A stretch of DNA of 64,000 nt from NCBI RefSeq assembly GCF_048544455.1, contig NC_133526.1, forward strand, positions 9,502,001-9,566,000. The letters are read 5' to 3'. Each line of letters starts with the position of its first letter. Within the stretch, counting starts at the first letter, position 1. A model generated the notes under the pieces. That model searched no databases. It was not told the DNA's origin and saw only the letters and a program-made list of their open reading frames with translations. The translations under genes and the position numbers were made by a program. Shown here piece after piece: positions 1 through 14,458 of this stretch. The DNA comes from Silene latifolia (Eukaryota; Streptophyta; Magnoliopsida; Caryophyllales; Caryophyllaceae).

Positions 1-1167
1 TCAACTACTCCGTACACAACAACAACATCAGAGCCTTAATCCCAAAATATCAACTACTCCGTAATACATAAAAAAAATTTCATATTGCCATCTGATACGT
101 AAAGGCTACAAAAGAACATCGACATTTCACAGAAACGCCCAATATTAGACAACTAAGACGATAATTGGCCTACAAGCGATGATTGGCTATCACTAATGTT
201 TGAGGTGATCGAAGAACGACCGGTATGAGTCCATATGACTGATTGAAAAGCAAGGCACACCACAGCACCGTGCATCCCATCATAGTACATTTCTGCAACA
301 TCGCCATTGCCTTCATCAGATAATACCGTGATTTAATACAATTGGTACATTTTCACTGTTGTGAGTTCCTCGCAAATGAAGTTTGGAATACTCAAGTAGT
401 CATCCACTTAAATAGCTCTACAGAGTAAAGAGTAACGGTCCTCTTACCCTTCGTCTGGATAAAATAGTACGAGCGAAGGGGACAGATGGGAATGGAGGGG
501 AAGGGGAGGGACCGAGGAGTAGGGAAGGAAGAGTCAAGAGTGGAGCCTTAATGTTTCAAAACTTCCGTACGTTAGAGGGATTTTAATTAGACTTGTAGAA
601 GGGAAAACCGATCCTCCATTTCCCACCCCCTCCATTCCCTCTTATCCAATTTTCTATCCGAACAAGGGAATTGTTCTCTCCTTTTCCCTCCAACGCTTTA
701 CATCAAACAAAGGATTAGTCTTAGCAAACTACACAAGGTTTTACTTTTCATGTTTGATTGTGTAATTTATGAGATCATTCCTTCAGCTATTTTTACTGGT
801 CAAGAACTGGACCAGAAGTCTTTAGCTGGGAAAAAACCCCTGAGATCATGGTATTCCATATCAGATATCTTGATCATGGGATCGATTGTCGTGGCTTAAT
901 CTTGCTCATTGAGTATAAATGAGACCAATAGCACCCAAACCTCAAAATACATCCACGGTCACTTTATATACATATACAAAATGCCTGGTTGCAGTGTGCC
1001 ATCCTAAAGCAAAGACACTCACCAGATATGGCAAGGAAAGAAGACAACACACAAGATGTTCTAACCAAAGGGACAGAAGTCATATAACATAAAATCTAAG
1101 TATGAAGAGGGAAAATATCAGCCTGCCACCGGAAGATGGGAAGAGGGAAGAGAGTGACAAAACCAAC
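1..1167. other. Intron or downstream part of the HUA2-like gene, no exon seen
   Basis: The reading frame leaves exon 7 at a GT donor after 'DEYG', where family members continue with a Phe/Pro-rich C-terminal exon. No matching coding sequence is visible on the minus strand here, so this is read as intron. It contains one degenerate MITE (446-669). Confidence -1.
446..669. repeat. Degenerate GGAGGG-rich Tourist-like MITE, copy A
   Basis: Inverted ends CCCTTCGTCTGGATA and TATCCGAACAAGGG surround a purine-rich GGAATGGAGGGGAAGG tract and a pyrimidine-rich CCCTCCATTCCC tract. It is the same family as 9638-9868 and the well-preserved copy at 60637-60884. Boundaries are approximate. Confidence -1.
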
Positions 1168-4100
1168 CTTCCATACTCATCAACAAGCATGCCCTCCATT
1201 CCTCTTATAGGATCATCCACAGAACGATCAACTCTTGATGGACGTTTAAAGGAAATCCCGCTGCTTGAAGCATCATTTGAACCTCCAATATCATCCATGA
1301 AGCGCCTAAGGACTGACTCTGGCAAAATCTTCCTCTCAAGCCACAACCGCAAAACCTGAAGGTTGAGCAAATTGATAAGATTCCTTATAATGAAATATAC
1401 GGACAGCTTCATATCATAGTATGTACCTTCAAGCACTGTCGCCTATTTTCCCGGGCACTATGACCAGGTGGAGCAGCAGCACCTAAAAGGCGGCGCAATG
1501 ATGCTTGAATAATAGGCAGGTATGAGGCCCCTGCAACACCTGAAAAACGCACTCAGAACTGTAAGTCATATAATACAGACATATTTACCGTTACATGACC
1601 ATCACAAATGGATGATCAGTTTAGTTTATTAGTAGTAGCCATATAGGTTACTCAAGCATCAAGCTCTAATTTCAGTAATTTGTACCACACCTTTTTGACC
1701 ATGTGAACATTGGGTGATGGAGTCCACCAGGAAAAAAAGATCTACTCTACGATGGAAACTTGACTCATTTTCCAGCTTACGGATGAGCAGATCCACAACC
1801 TATAGATTAGGTCGAAATGCCAAAAAAAATGTATTAATGATCACAAAACTAGATAGCATCCACAATAGTAAAGATAAAAAGTTTATTCCAATGACAACCG
1901 AACTTAACACCAATACAAGTGAAGAAACACTTTGAACAATGATGGGACCTACCAAACGCAAATGCTTCTCTTATGGAACAAACCATATAGAACTATTAAA
2001 ATTTTCGTATACAAAGAACTCTATGAAATGGGTATCTGTACAGTCCTTGCACCTTTAGCCTTTAACCCAGACTACCCTTAGAAAAATAGGCAATACTAGC
2101 TAATGAAGTAACCATTTAGAATTGCCAGAACATCACAAAGTGCACTTCTACCTCCAAAACATGAGAAGCAAACTATCAAAATTGTGCCACCGTAAGCCCC
2201 AACCAAGTCTACACACACAGAAGGCGTAAATACCATCCATTCTAGCATAAACAAATACGAAAACCAACAGGTTTTGATAGGTGACTAAGGGGGTGTTTGG
2301 TTCAACTCATAAAGGTATGAGGTATGGGTTTGGAATGAGCCAAACCCATACCAAGTGTTTGTTTGGCAAAAATAGAGGTTTCATACCCATACCTCAAACC
2401 CATGAGGTATGGGTTTCTCATACCCAAGGGGGGAGGTGGGTATGAGATTGATACCCATGGGTGTCAAGTAATAAAACCAAAAAAACTTAGATGGAACATT
2501 TTAAATGAATTTTTTTTTACATTTATTTGATCAACTCTTCATTTTCATGATTTTTTAGTATCAAAAATAATTATTTTTAATGTTGTATTTTAGATTTTTT
2601 TAACTTTGATGAAGTTCGATCTCATTCCACCCAAAATTGAAACAAACACATGGTATGTGGAATCAAGTTCCAAACCCATACCACCCGGGTATGATTCTTG
2701 ATTCCAAACCCATACCCACGCGCGAACCAAACACCCCCTAAAGGGGTTTGGTAATTTGGGTCATTGGAAAGTAACTGACAAAAGTGACTAGAGTAAGAGT
2801 AACAGATTTAGTTACGACATTAGAAATTGGTTTAGCGATGGCAGAACGTGTAAATATGTAACGATCATCAAGACACTATAGTAACTACCATTAAAATGTT
2901 GTCAAACAAGGAACAAAAATGAGAACAGCAAATATTTTTCACCTAATACGGAAAATGGAAGAACATATAAAATGGGAGGACGTAGTAGATAGTAATAAGA
3001 GACTAACCTCGTTTGCAATCCCATACTTGGCACAATCAATTGCAAGACGGGTAGCACGACCAATACTTTCCTTGGTCCTTGAAAGTGTCTCAATCATCCC
3101 TTCGAAAGCATCACGTGCAACAGCTGCTTCTGTGCCGCCGCTAAGAGTACTTCCTGCTGAAGGATTTCCTGAATTAAATCCCTTTTCATCGGGTTCTTCA
3201 GATGCCAATCTCGGGGAGCAAACAGATGGGGAGGCAATACGTCCCCGGGGCTCATTTCCCTGAGCATCAAGTTGTGTCACATTGACCCCGCCAGCACGAA
3301 AAGCCTGACTTGAAGTAGATGGGCTGGGACTCTTCTCCAAAAGATCTGCAATAGGAACTATTACAGAATCACCATCGCCAGGAGGAAGATTTTGCATGTG
3401 AGCTTGTCGCCTTTTAGCCTGAGCAATCAAATCTTTTATAGAGTTGCTAGTATCTGATGGCTTTGACTCCACCAAAGAACCAGATTTGTCTCTAGTATCT
3501 TCGAGTCTGTTATTTTTTATGTGAAACTTACAAAATCAGACCGACCTAAAAATCAAGAAGCAGAAGAAAGAAAAATAGAAGCAGAAGAAAGTATACCTTC
3601 CGCTGAACTCGAAGTCAAGTTCTTTGGGGTTCTCTACAGAAAGAGAGACCTCAGGCAATTTTGCACCTGTTTTTGGTGGAATTCGAGCCCTCTCCCCAGA
3701 AATAGGTTTTCTAATTTTTTGTGCATGAACTTTAGTCTGAGAAGAGTTTGATCCACCAGAAGCAAAAGTTGGGTCTTTACCAGAGACAACTTGAGCCTTA
3801 CTATGAGAAACCGAATTGATCACCTTCGTCGAAGATTTATTAAGCTTTTGTTGGTTAACTGACATATTAACAGCAGAAACAACCTGAGGGGAGTTCGTTG
3901 GAGAAATCACATCTGTCAGGCTCTCCTTCACCACCCGCTTATCTAACGCTTTTAATAATGGGCTATGAGACACATTTGCATTAATAGAACTATCAACCTT
4001 CAATGGCAGAGAAGAACCAAGAGAAGACTCCTCAACTGACTTAGCAGATGGCTGATAATCCATGTGCGAGACATCTCTATCTTGAAAAGCCAAATTCAAA

Positions 4101-7100
4101 TCTTGTCCAGTACAATTGGAAGATTCATTATTCTCATTTTTGTTTACAGAATCTGATACTAATGCAGATGAACTAACAACGGCAACAGGCTTCATTGAAC
4201 TTCCATGAACTGGGGTTTTAGGCTCATCTTCTTCGTCGTCGTCGTCACACAACCGAACAGCTCTTCTTTTCTTCGGCACATCATTTGTCAAAGCTATACC
4301 CAAACTTCTTTTACAGTTATTGGACCCTGCATCCAATGCATGCTGACGACGCTTTACTACAAGTGGAACATCTTCATCATCAAGCACCTCTGCCTCCAAG
4401 TCACTTTTTTCATTCTTAGAAACTGATTTCTTCAAGACATCACTTTTACCATCTACAAGTTTAGCCTTCTTAACAGACAACAACTGATCATTGCCATCTT
4501 GGCCATTCAACTGCCGTGGATGCACACCATCCACATGTACCTCAGCATTAGTGACCAAAATCTGTGGAGAACTTTTAGCAGCTGCTGACAGCTTCGAGCA
4601 TTTAGCCAGATTCTTTGACGCCTTGCCTTGATCGCTTAACTCGAACTTGCGTAGATCTGAAGCCAATCTTTTAGCAGGTCCACCATTGGAAGATTTCCCA
4701 GGTGTCCCATCCCCAAAGTACCCACCAGATTTTGCGTCATTTGCAGGACAACTTACACCCTCAACCTTTCTCTTCACCCCAACCTTTATATCCCTTGACT
4801 TATCTCTAATTGCTGACTTCTTCTCCTCCCCACCAGAAACCTTAAGATGACCTGAATCTTCTAGTGACACTGATATATCCTTAGTATCAGCACTGCGTTT
4901 GCGACAGGCAGAACCCGTTTTAATCTCATGTGAAGTTTTTTCCTTACTTGGCAGAGCTGCAAATACTGCTTGAACACGGCCTGTAGAAACACTATTTGAT
5001 TCCTTTTTTGGTTTAATATTCTCATGTCTATGAGCAGAAGAATCTTTCATAGTAGCAGTTTGTTTATCGTTACACAACAAAGAGGCGCTCTCAGGTACAT
5101 CATTAGAAGTTTCTCCACATTTCACAATTTTGGTCGACTCTGCATACGATCCGTTCATTTTCCCATCATTAACATTAGCCGTCTGACCGAGACCCCCTTG
5201 TACGTCCCTATGCTTTTGCGACTCTTCAAAGGCCTCACATATTTCCTTCACAGCTTGAGCAAAATATTTAACAGTTTTCCCTTTGCACCGAGCCAATAAT
5301 TTACTCTTGGACTCACTTGAAAATGCTTGAATATCCACTGGGGCGACAAAAGCTCTACAAAAGTATACAGAAAAGGCACATGCATCTTAAAATAATACTG
5401 CATCCTACGTATTACAGCACAAAGGCCACACATGCCATCTTTAGCTCAAGGATAAATGATAAGTGCAAACACTACTCAAAAACGTCAGGGAAGCGAAGGA
5501 TACAAAAAAAAAAAACAATTTATGATGATTCAAACATTTCATCAAACTTTCAGCATATAGCTCAACATCCACACAGTCAACTTCTGAGAATAAGTGGCAT
5601 CATGGTATTCTTCCACTCGATTCCATTACAGAAAATACCACAAGAAGATAGGAGCCCTCCAGGGTAATGAGTAGTACACTGCTTTGAGAAAACAATAGAT
5701 ACATACACTTTAAGACAACCATCAAATCCAACGTCAAGTGGTCAACTGGAGTCTGGATATACTAATTAATCTCCAGCATCATGAGGTCGAAGCTTATATC
5801 ATTGCTCTGTTTATTTTCCAGATTTACGAAAAGGTAACTGAATTACTTGGTGAGCTTAGGCTAAAGCTGCAGAGTGACTCAGCGCCTCTGCAAACTTCAA
5901 AATTGCAGAAACTTGAAAAACACAAATCAGAGGAAAGCCACTTACTGGCTGAGTGACTTTGCAAAATTGCTGAGACATTCAGTGACTTTGTCACTCAGCG
6001 ATTTTTATCTAATCCTAAGAAAAAAATTAGCCTATGGGGACATTTTCGATAATTAGTTTCATGCCCCCCCAAACACACACCAAAAACAAGATGTCCATGT
6101 TATCTAAAAAAGGCCCGATTTAATTAGAACAACGTAATTGGAATAATTCTTTGAAACACCCACTGCGGGCACTGCCTTATCCCACAAAGAAACTAAAAGA
6201 CTGTCCATGCCATTCCTCATGAGCTAGCACGCACATAAGTTATACATGTCTAACAAGCATAAGCATCAATTAACAAAAACTTAGATCAAGTACATTTCAG
6301 CCATCTCATTTATTTTAGCGACCAAGGCTTGTCATTGATGATGTTTTCATCATTCTATGAATTTTCGACATTCCTTTATTTAAAACAGAGTGGTGGGGAC
6401 TCTATTTAAAACGATGATCGTACAGTGAGATATCATTAGACATGAAATCCACTTCTACCTTTGTACAAATATTAATCCAGTTCATAAAGTAAAGACTCTA
6501 GCCCTTGCTGAGAAGGTCTTTAATGGCTGTAAAAGTACAGAGCAAGGAAAGATATGGAGATGTTCAAATAACCAGGATAAAAATTTCAAAATCACACAAG
6601 CCAGAAGTAGGTATACCGGTATAATATATGATAAGAGGATATCACCAAACAGCAATAGATCCAAGAATCCGACAAGTATCTTCAATAGAAACCGTCTCTC
6701 AAAGGAACAAATTCAATAGACAATAAATTTTAAATACCTTTTTAGAAAAACTCAGGAGATTTGTATTCAATATTGAGATATTTGAGATTAGGTAGCTGAT
6801 ACACACAACAAACGAGGATTGGAAATCACATTTTTTTTACAGCTCTATAACAACCTCCCAAGCACCTCCACGGCTTCAGCAAATATCCAGGTAAAGGGGG
6901 GAGTTGGGTGTGAGTAGGCTTACTCTTGTGTTGTACTTTATCCACATGTCAACAACACAAAAAGCGGTTTCTGGATGACTCATGATGAAAAGTGCGCCGA
7001 GAATTGCACCATACAAATGCTACTTCACAATAGATTAAAACCACACCAAACTACTAGCCATGTTGCTCCATTCCATCTTAATACAAAACCAATGAAAGTG

Positions 7101-10100
7101 GGAAATTTTCGTAGAACCCTATAGGATCAAATATTCCTCACAGGGGAACACTCATGCAATAGTGCAATAGAGACAGTTTACAATCTCGATAACAAATAGC
7201 CTAAAGACAATGAAATAGATCCCACAACACGCTCCAGGTACTTAGCTATCATTTGGGTCTTTTGGGATTGCCGAGAATACCAATCCCACATTACAATCAT
7301 CAATCATCTAAGAGATTGTGGAACTTTATTTCCATTGACACAGTTGATTCCGCATTTGACATTTCCATTTCCAATTGGGATAATCAAATGGCTCAATACC
7401 ACTTTATACTTTGGTGAAGTAGCGAAGGTGGAAGGGATGTATTTTAAGATGCAATTTTTTCAATGGCACATTTTCTAGGGGGTCCTTCGTAAGAGCCATG
7501 AGGTACTGGGGTGATGTTTTTTAGAACATTTATTCACCAAAGCAATGTATAGGGTCAAAATCAGAACAGCTTAAAATGATATCTGCTTCTAGAAGTTCAC
7601 ATAACCACTGTCCTTAATTTAGGGGCCTCGATCGAAATAAAAAAAGGGCCCCAAGCCCCCAAATATATACTAAGAAGGAAAGAGACGATTATTTTTCACA
7701 AAAAAAAAAAAAAAAACTTTTAGAACGATATTTTGAGTAAAACCAACTAATAGACTCAATAAATTACATTGAATAGATAAATAAGTTGCCCTGAAACTTT
7801 GATAGTAAAACATATTAAAAAAAATCTTAATCAAACTAAGGAAAGATAAGAGATCGGAGAAATCGGATTAGTTATACACAACTAATAAAAGGAGAGAGCG
7901 ATGAGAGAAAGTTCAGCGTAACCAAGGTTTGACTTTTGAGTACGTGCAAATAATATAATTTAACGAAAGGAAAGTTATTTTCTAGGAATGACAATGTAAT
8001 TTTAGTGTCACTTAGCAGGGAAATTAGAGGAAATAAGCCCTTTTGGAAAGCTAGGCCCAACATGTTATATAAACTTCTCGTTAAAGCTTTTTGCTTTCAA
8101 TGGCAGAGTTTCGGAATTTGGGCCCTTAATGCCATTTGTTTATGGGTGCAAGCATACCATTCTTTTTTTTTACCTTGCTATGTATGAACCATACGAGTGG
8201 ATTTGGGGCCAAAATATCTTGGGGACCTGTGCAAGCACAAGTTGTAACACCACAACACCGAGCCTGGTTTGGGTTAGCCAAAAGGCCCAAAGTACCAAAG
8301 AAAAACTATTCTAATAGAGGAGAGTAGATTTTATGACTACATTTCAGGTTATATGACTACATTTCAGGTTATATAAACAGGCTTTTACATCAAAGATAAA
8401 ACTGTGTTGTTATAATGAAAATATAGATGAATAACCGTGTAATCAATTTATGAGATTACTTTCAGTTATACGTTTGAACTACATTCTTGAAACATCAGGT
8501 TAGTTGTCTCTCACAAGTCACACCTCTATCACCCATAATATACAAAAATTGCCTAAAAGAAAAACAAACTAAGAGGAATCAACATTTTTTGTAAAGTACT
8601 AAAATTGCACAAAGAATGTTATGGAAGCACGTGAAAGAGGAGTGCAATCGTATCACAATTAACTGTAGCTTATTCAGCCTGTGGATCAAAGAGGCTTTCA
8701 GTTACAATGACTTCATTATGTGTCACCTTACTCACCTATACAACTAATTCTGCAAAAACCACATAATGAAAGAGCATCGTAGTGTGTTTAATTAAATTTT
8801 AAGACATTTACAACAACAATAAGGTCCATATCGCTCAATGTATATATTTCTATCACTCGTAAGTCGTACCGGATAACAATACGATGAGAAGGAACAAGGA
8901 AAAAACGAAGCAATTGACCCAACAGCCTCACATAACCATGTCTAGCTAATAAGCGACTTACATTTCTTGAGTTCCAAAAAACTGCACGAAATATTTTTTT
9001 GGGTCAGGAGTTCGCTCCCAATCTTCAGGTCTACTAACCTGAAAAATAAAATAGATAAATGAAAAAAATCCATACCAAGAAAAGCACAAAGCGATTCACT
9101 AGGCAGAATTAGCTACGCCTACGCATGTAAGGAATTGCCATAAAGCAACAAACGAATCGAAGAAGATATAAAAAGCAAAACTGTTATACAGAGTAAATAT
9201 ATCTGGGAAACACATCTGTCAGTCTGTCACCAAATTGCATTAACTTCCAATGGAATCCAAAAGGCACAAAGGGCCAACATCAAAGCACCAACTAATGACA
9301 TGCCATAGTTCAATGCCTCAAAAAGGCCGCAACTACAAGAGCTATATTCAGAGAGTTGCATGGCAAATCGTATTCACTCACAGTAATCCATCCAAAACAC
9401 AATCTAGAGACTCACACATCCATTATTCCACGATACCGTACACAAAACACCTAACTGAACAATCCGTATCAGTAAACTTACAAAACAATTAAAAGTTTCA
9501 AATATAACACGAAAATATGAGAAGTCTAATAGTCCGTCACTTGATAAGTTGGTACTTTCCACTACATTTGTAATTTTCGCTGGTGATCCTAACCAACAGA
9601 GATAGGTAGGAAACCAACTATTTGGTTAAAATCGTCATGCCCATTACAAGTAGAAATGGAGGGAAAGGGAGGGGAGGGGCAAGGAGGGAAGGGAAAGGGA
9701 GAGAAGGGAAGGGGGGGAGAATGGGGTGTGCGTGTTTGGAGACAATTTCCCTCCAAATCTTGCCTATTGTGGAGAGATTTTGATTAGGCTTTGAGGAGGA
9801 AAATTGGATCCCTCCAAATCTCTCCCCCTCCATTTCACTCCACCCTCATTTCCTATCCAAACAAGGGATTTTAAATCACCTACTCTCCCTCCCTTTCTTT
9901 CCCCTCCAAATCCCTCAATCCAAACACACCCTTAGAATCGGACAATCTGGCCCTCCAAATCCCTCAATCCAAACACACCCTTAGAATCGGACAATCTGGC
10001 CACAAAGTAAAACAAGGGCAATCATAAATCCCCCTCAACATCCAAAAGTCGAATTCGCAACCGCGTCAAACGCAGGTCAGTGCAATGACTTGCCAGCAAG

Positions 10101-10575
10101 GCTAGCTGACAACAAAATCTCCAATCCATTGTCATCCGCCCGCCCTAGTGATCAAACCATTAGGGTTAGGGATTCTATCAATTGATTTATCTATCTATAC
10201 ATCTAATAAATTATCGATTCCGACAAAAGGTGGCTCAACACGATTCCAACCGAAACGAATAGCATGATTAGACAAGCAGCAATAACAACAACAAAAAGTA
10301 CTTGAAATGGGTGCAATCGAAAACGGCGTAAAACACACACAGCATTGCAAGAAAATAGAAAGTATAAAGTAGCAAACCTTAGCAGGCCAAGCAGGAAAAC
10401 CTCTGACTTTAGCGAGAACAAGATCGCCTAATTGCAACTCAGTAACACTCTTCACTTTATTATTATTATTATTATTATTAATATTAATATTACTATTATT
10501 ATTACTACTATTACTATTACTATTACTATTGTTGTTATTGGTAATTGGTCCACCCTTTTTGCGCGCAGGTGGCAT
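1168..10575 (-). CDS. HUA2: HUA2-like PWWP and CID domain protein, N-terminal part (7 exons, runs off the left edge)
   Basis: Exons read on the minus strand: 10575-10378, 9038-8962, 5354-3597, 3506-3008, 1799-1691, 1539-1427 and 1355-1168. All junctions are GT-AG and phases agree, giving about 980 codons plus two bases. Residues ~49-115 form a PWWP domain (motif GFPAWPAK, then RPEDWERTPDPKKYFVQFFG). A long Ser/Lys-rich, probably disordered middle follows in exon 3. Residues ~790-940 are a CID/RPR domain (DAFEGMIETLSRTKESIGRA, LFFLVDSITQCSHGQKG, RENRRQCLKVLRLWLERK). This order and these motifs match plant HUA2/HULK proteins, which are nuclear, are thought to act in transcription and pre-mRNA processing, and promote FLC and AGAMOUS expression. 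The family usually has ~1400 residues, so the proline-rich C-terminus lies outside the window. The start is MPPARKKG, just before the family's basic N-terminus. An Asn/Ser tract (residues ~13-39) is encoded by an AAT/AAC microsatellite. Family assignment is firm. Individual splice sites are inferred. Confidence -1.
2289..2738. mobile_element. Tourist-type (PIF/Harbinger) MITE, 450 bp
   Basis: Perfect terminal inverted repeats GGGGGTGTTTGGTTC / GAACCAAACACCCCC are flanked by the 3-bp duplication TAA (2286-2288 and 2739-2741), the hallmark of PIF/Harbinger transposition. The next ~40 bases at each end (CATACC/GGTATG words) also pair. It sits in the HUA2 intron between exons 4 and 5 and has no coding capacity. 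Confidence -1.
5355..8961. other. 3.6-kb intron of the HUA2-like gene
   Basis: No gene or complete transposon is recognised. It holds inverted 'GTGACTCAGCG/CGCTGAGTGAC'-like words around 5870-6000 and a GGGCCCC-containing stretch near 7620-7665. A 20-bp direct tandem duplication (ATGACTACATTTCAGGTTAT) lies at about 8334-8373. None supports a functional call. Confidence -1.
9638..9868. repeat. GGAGGG-rich Tourist-like MITE, copy B
   Basis: The purine-rich left half and pyrimidine-rich right half pair as a foldback. The right end TATCCAAACAAGGG matches copies A and C. The left end is diverged, so the boundary is approximate. Confidence -1.
9902..9999. repeat. 49-bp perfect tandem duplication
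   Basis: Two adjacent identical units begin CCCTCCAAATCCCTC and end GACAATCTGG. They lie just beyond MITE copy B in the HUA2 first intron. Confidence -1.
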
Positions 10576-10880
10576 CGCGGGGGTTTAAGAATTTCACCAA
10601 TAAAAATTAGAAGGTTGAATGTAAGTGCAGAAAATTGAATTGAAGTATGAAGAGAGGGAATTAAAAACCCTAGAAAAAGGGAGAAAATTGGGGGCGCTAG
10701 GTTTTGATGAAGAAGAGAAGGAGAATAATGAGGGTTTGAGGCTGAAGAAGAAATTAGGGAGATGGGAAACGGAGACGGAGACGGAGACGATGAAGGAAAA
10801 GGAGTAATTCAATTGCAATCAATTTCTTTGGTAAAAGAAGGTACGGGCTATAGAATTCTTTTTTGGTTTTGGGGAGGAGG
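10576..10880 (-). promoter_or_regulatory. 5' leader/proximal promoter of the HUA2-like gene with an upstream ORF
   Basis: Read on the minus strand, the region before the start codon is pyrimidine-rich. It contains a GTCTCC tandem repeat (about 10770-10792), common in plant 5' leaders. An upstream ORF of 74 codons (10818-10594) on the same strand ends 18 bases before the HUA2 start codon. Whether it lies in the transcript depends on the unmapped start site. Confidence -1.
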
Positions 10881-11370
10881 AGCTCAACAATGGGTTATGA
10901 CTTATGAGACTTGTTGGGCAAGCCGTTTTCGTTAGCTTATTTCATCGAAATTTTCAGCCAATTTATTTCGGGTGGTGATTTTCGCAGTACATATTTTACT
11001 CATCGAAGTACATATTTGACCATTTTACCCCTTTCATCTCCAAAAATCATGTACTACATAGAAAATTTGCGTAGAAAAAGAGCATCGGAGCTTCATCTAC
11101 CTCCTACCAGGCCTCTCCACCAACGATTATCACCAATGACCACACCCCCACCAGCTTCTCCTCGCACCGGCGACCACCCTCAAACCTTTCACCTATCTAA
11201 TACCACTATCATCGGCCCACCACTACGCCGTTTACGCCGTCTGTTTCTATCTAAAGAAGAGTTCTCTGCCGGCAGGCCGGCAGCCGGCCCACCGGCAGGG
11301 AACATGTGCCAACACTTAGCCAAATTTGAGAAGGTTTTTGGAGCCAAAATTGTGAGAGCCCGTTGCCGGC

Positions 11371-13302
<1,932 letters not shown>

Positions 13303-13740
13303 CAAGATCCGGTGAGTCCACCTATATATTTGAATCTATGAGTCCATAAAACAATATCACGCACTATACAACACAATATCACGAAATTTTTTTTTTCAAT
13401 TTTTTTTTTTTCAAAACTTTTTTTTTTCAATTTATCACCCTATGCATGTCTCCCCTCAACTATATGAGTGAACCTGATATCCTAGTCTCTTAATTATTGT
13501 TATTCACCATCTTAAGCATTCATCTAATTTTCCTTGCTTTAGTAATTCTCTTTAGTTAATTAAACCAACTTAAACCTTTCTTGTTTGAACTGAACTAGTA
13601 GTTAAATATCTAATCCTAAAACCATAATACCGTCCCTTGGGTTCGACCCTCGTAAGTACAACGACATCGTACAATGTTGCGACTACTCGATCTTTAGCCC
13701 CACGTATCCTAAAATGGTGCTTGCACCGAACCCTTTTCAC

Positions 13741-14458
13741 CTAACCCAAGCCCCATTAGAACCCGGTTGTCTCTCTTGTATGTGCATCATTTTGACATTT
13801 CTCTTGCGGATATTGGATGGAGTACCATATTAGATTGCGGGCATGCGTCGCAAGTCGAGTTAGGAGAGTGATTTTGGTTACTTTTTGTCACAAAATTCAC
13901 CTCGTTCTTTCATTTGAGTGACTAGTGAAACCCGTAAGAGGGGGCTTTGGTCTCCTTTTGGTCAAAGGTTTGATATATATGGAGTCGAATCTTGTGTGTG
14001 TCGCGTCATTCTTGGGAGTATAGCGAAGTACTTCCCCTTTCCCGCCTAGAATTTGTTTCTTAGGCACCCCGTGTTGTCAATTTAGGTTGCTTGAGCCAAA
14101 ATTAGGGAGTCGACACCTTGGTAAGACCCGGAGACGACATCCTCAATAAATTTCTTTGTTCGATTTTTGAAGAAAAACGGCCGCTTAGATGAGGAAAGCG
14201 GTTTGACTTTTTGTGATGCATCTTATATGTTGATTCGTGCTAAAAGTTGGATGTGTCAAAATTTTCCGCAAGCCCCCACTTGCCTTGCATTGGAATGCAT
14301 ACCTCATTGTGTTTCGGTGTGAGTTGAAGGGACGGAGAAGGCCCGTTAATTGTCTTTCATCGGATATTAGTAATTTAGATAGTACTTTTATATTATGGGC
14401 CTTAGACTAATTTAATGAGCTTACTCGAGGACGAGTAAGGTTTAAGTGTGGGGAGATT
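13741..14458 (+). mobile_element. 3' internal segment of a long-LTR retrotransposon with polypurine tract
   Basis: Non-coding sequence leads to 'ACTCGAGGACGAGTAAGG' and the purine-rich tract AAGTGTGGGGAGA (14444-14456). This lies immediately before the LTR that begins TGATGAGTAG at 14459. This arrangement is typical of the pol-to-LTR region of Ty3/gypsy Tat/Ogre-like elements. The gag-pol region is missing. Confidence -1.

Larger units (their letters stand above)
9039..10377. other. First intron of the HUA2-like gene
   Basis: Contains the degenerate MITE copy B (9638-9868), and then a 49-bp perfect tandem duplication (9902-9950 and 9951-9999). Nothing else is recognised. Confidence -1.

Noticed and set aside
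13639..13660. tRNA-like T-arm 'GGGTTCGACCCTCG'
   Set aside because: It recurs as a conserved block at LTR ends and lacks a D-arm or anticodon arm at proper spacing.
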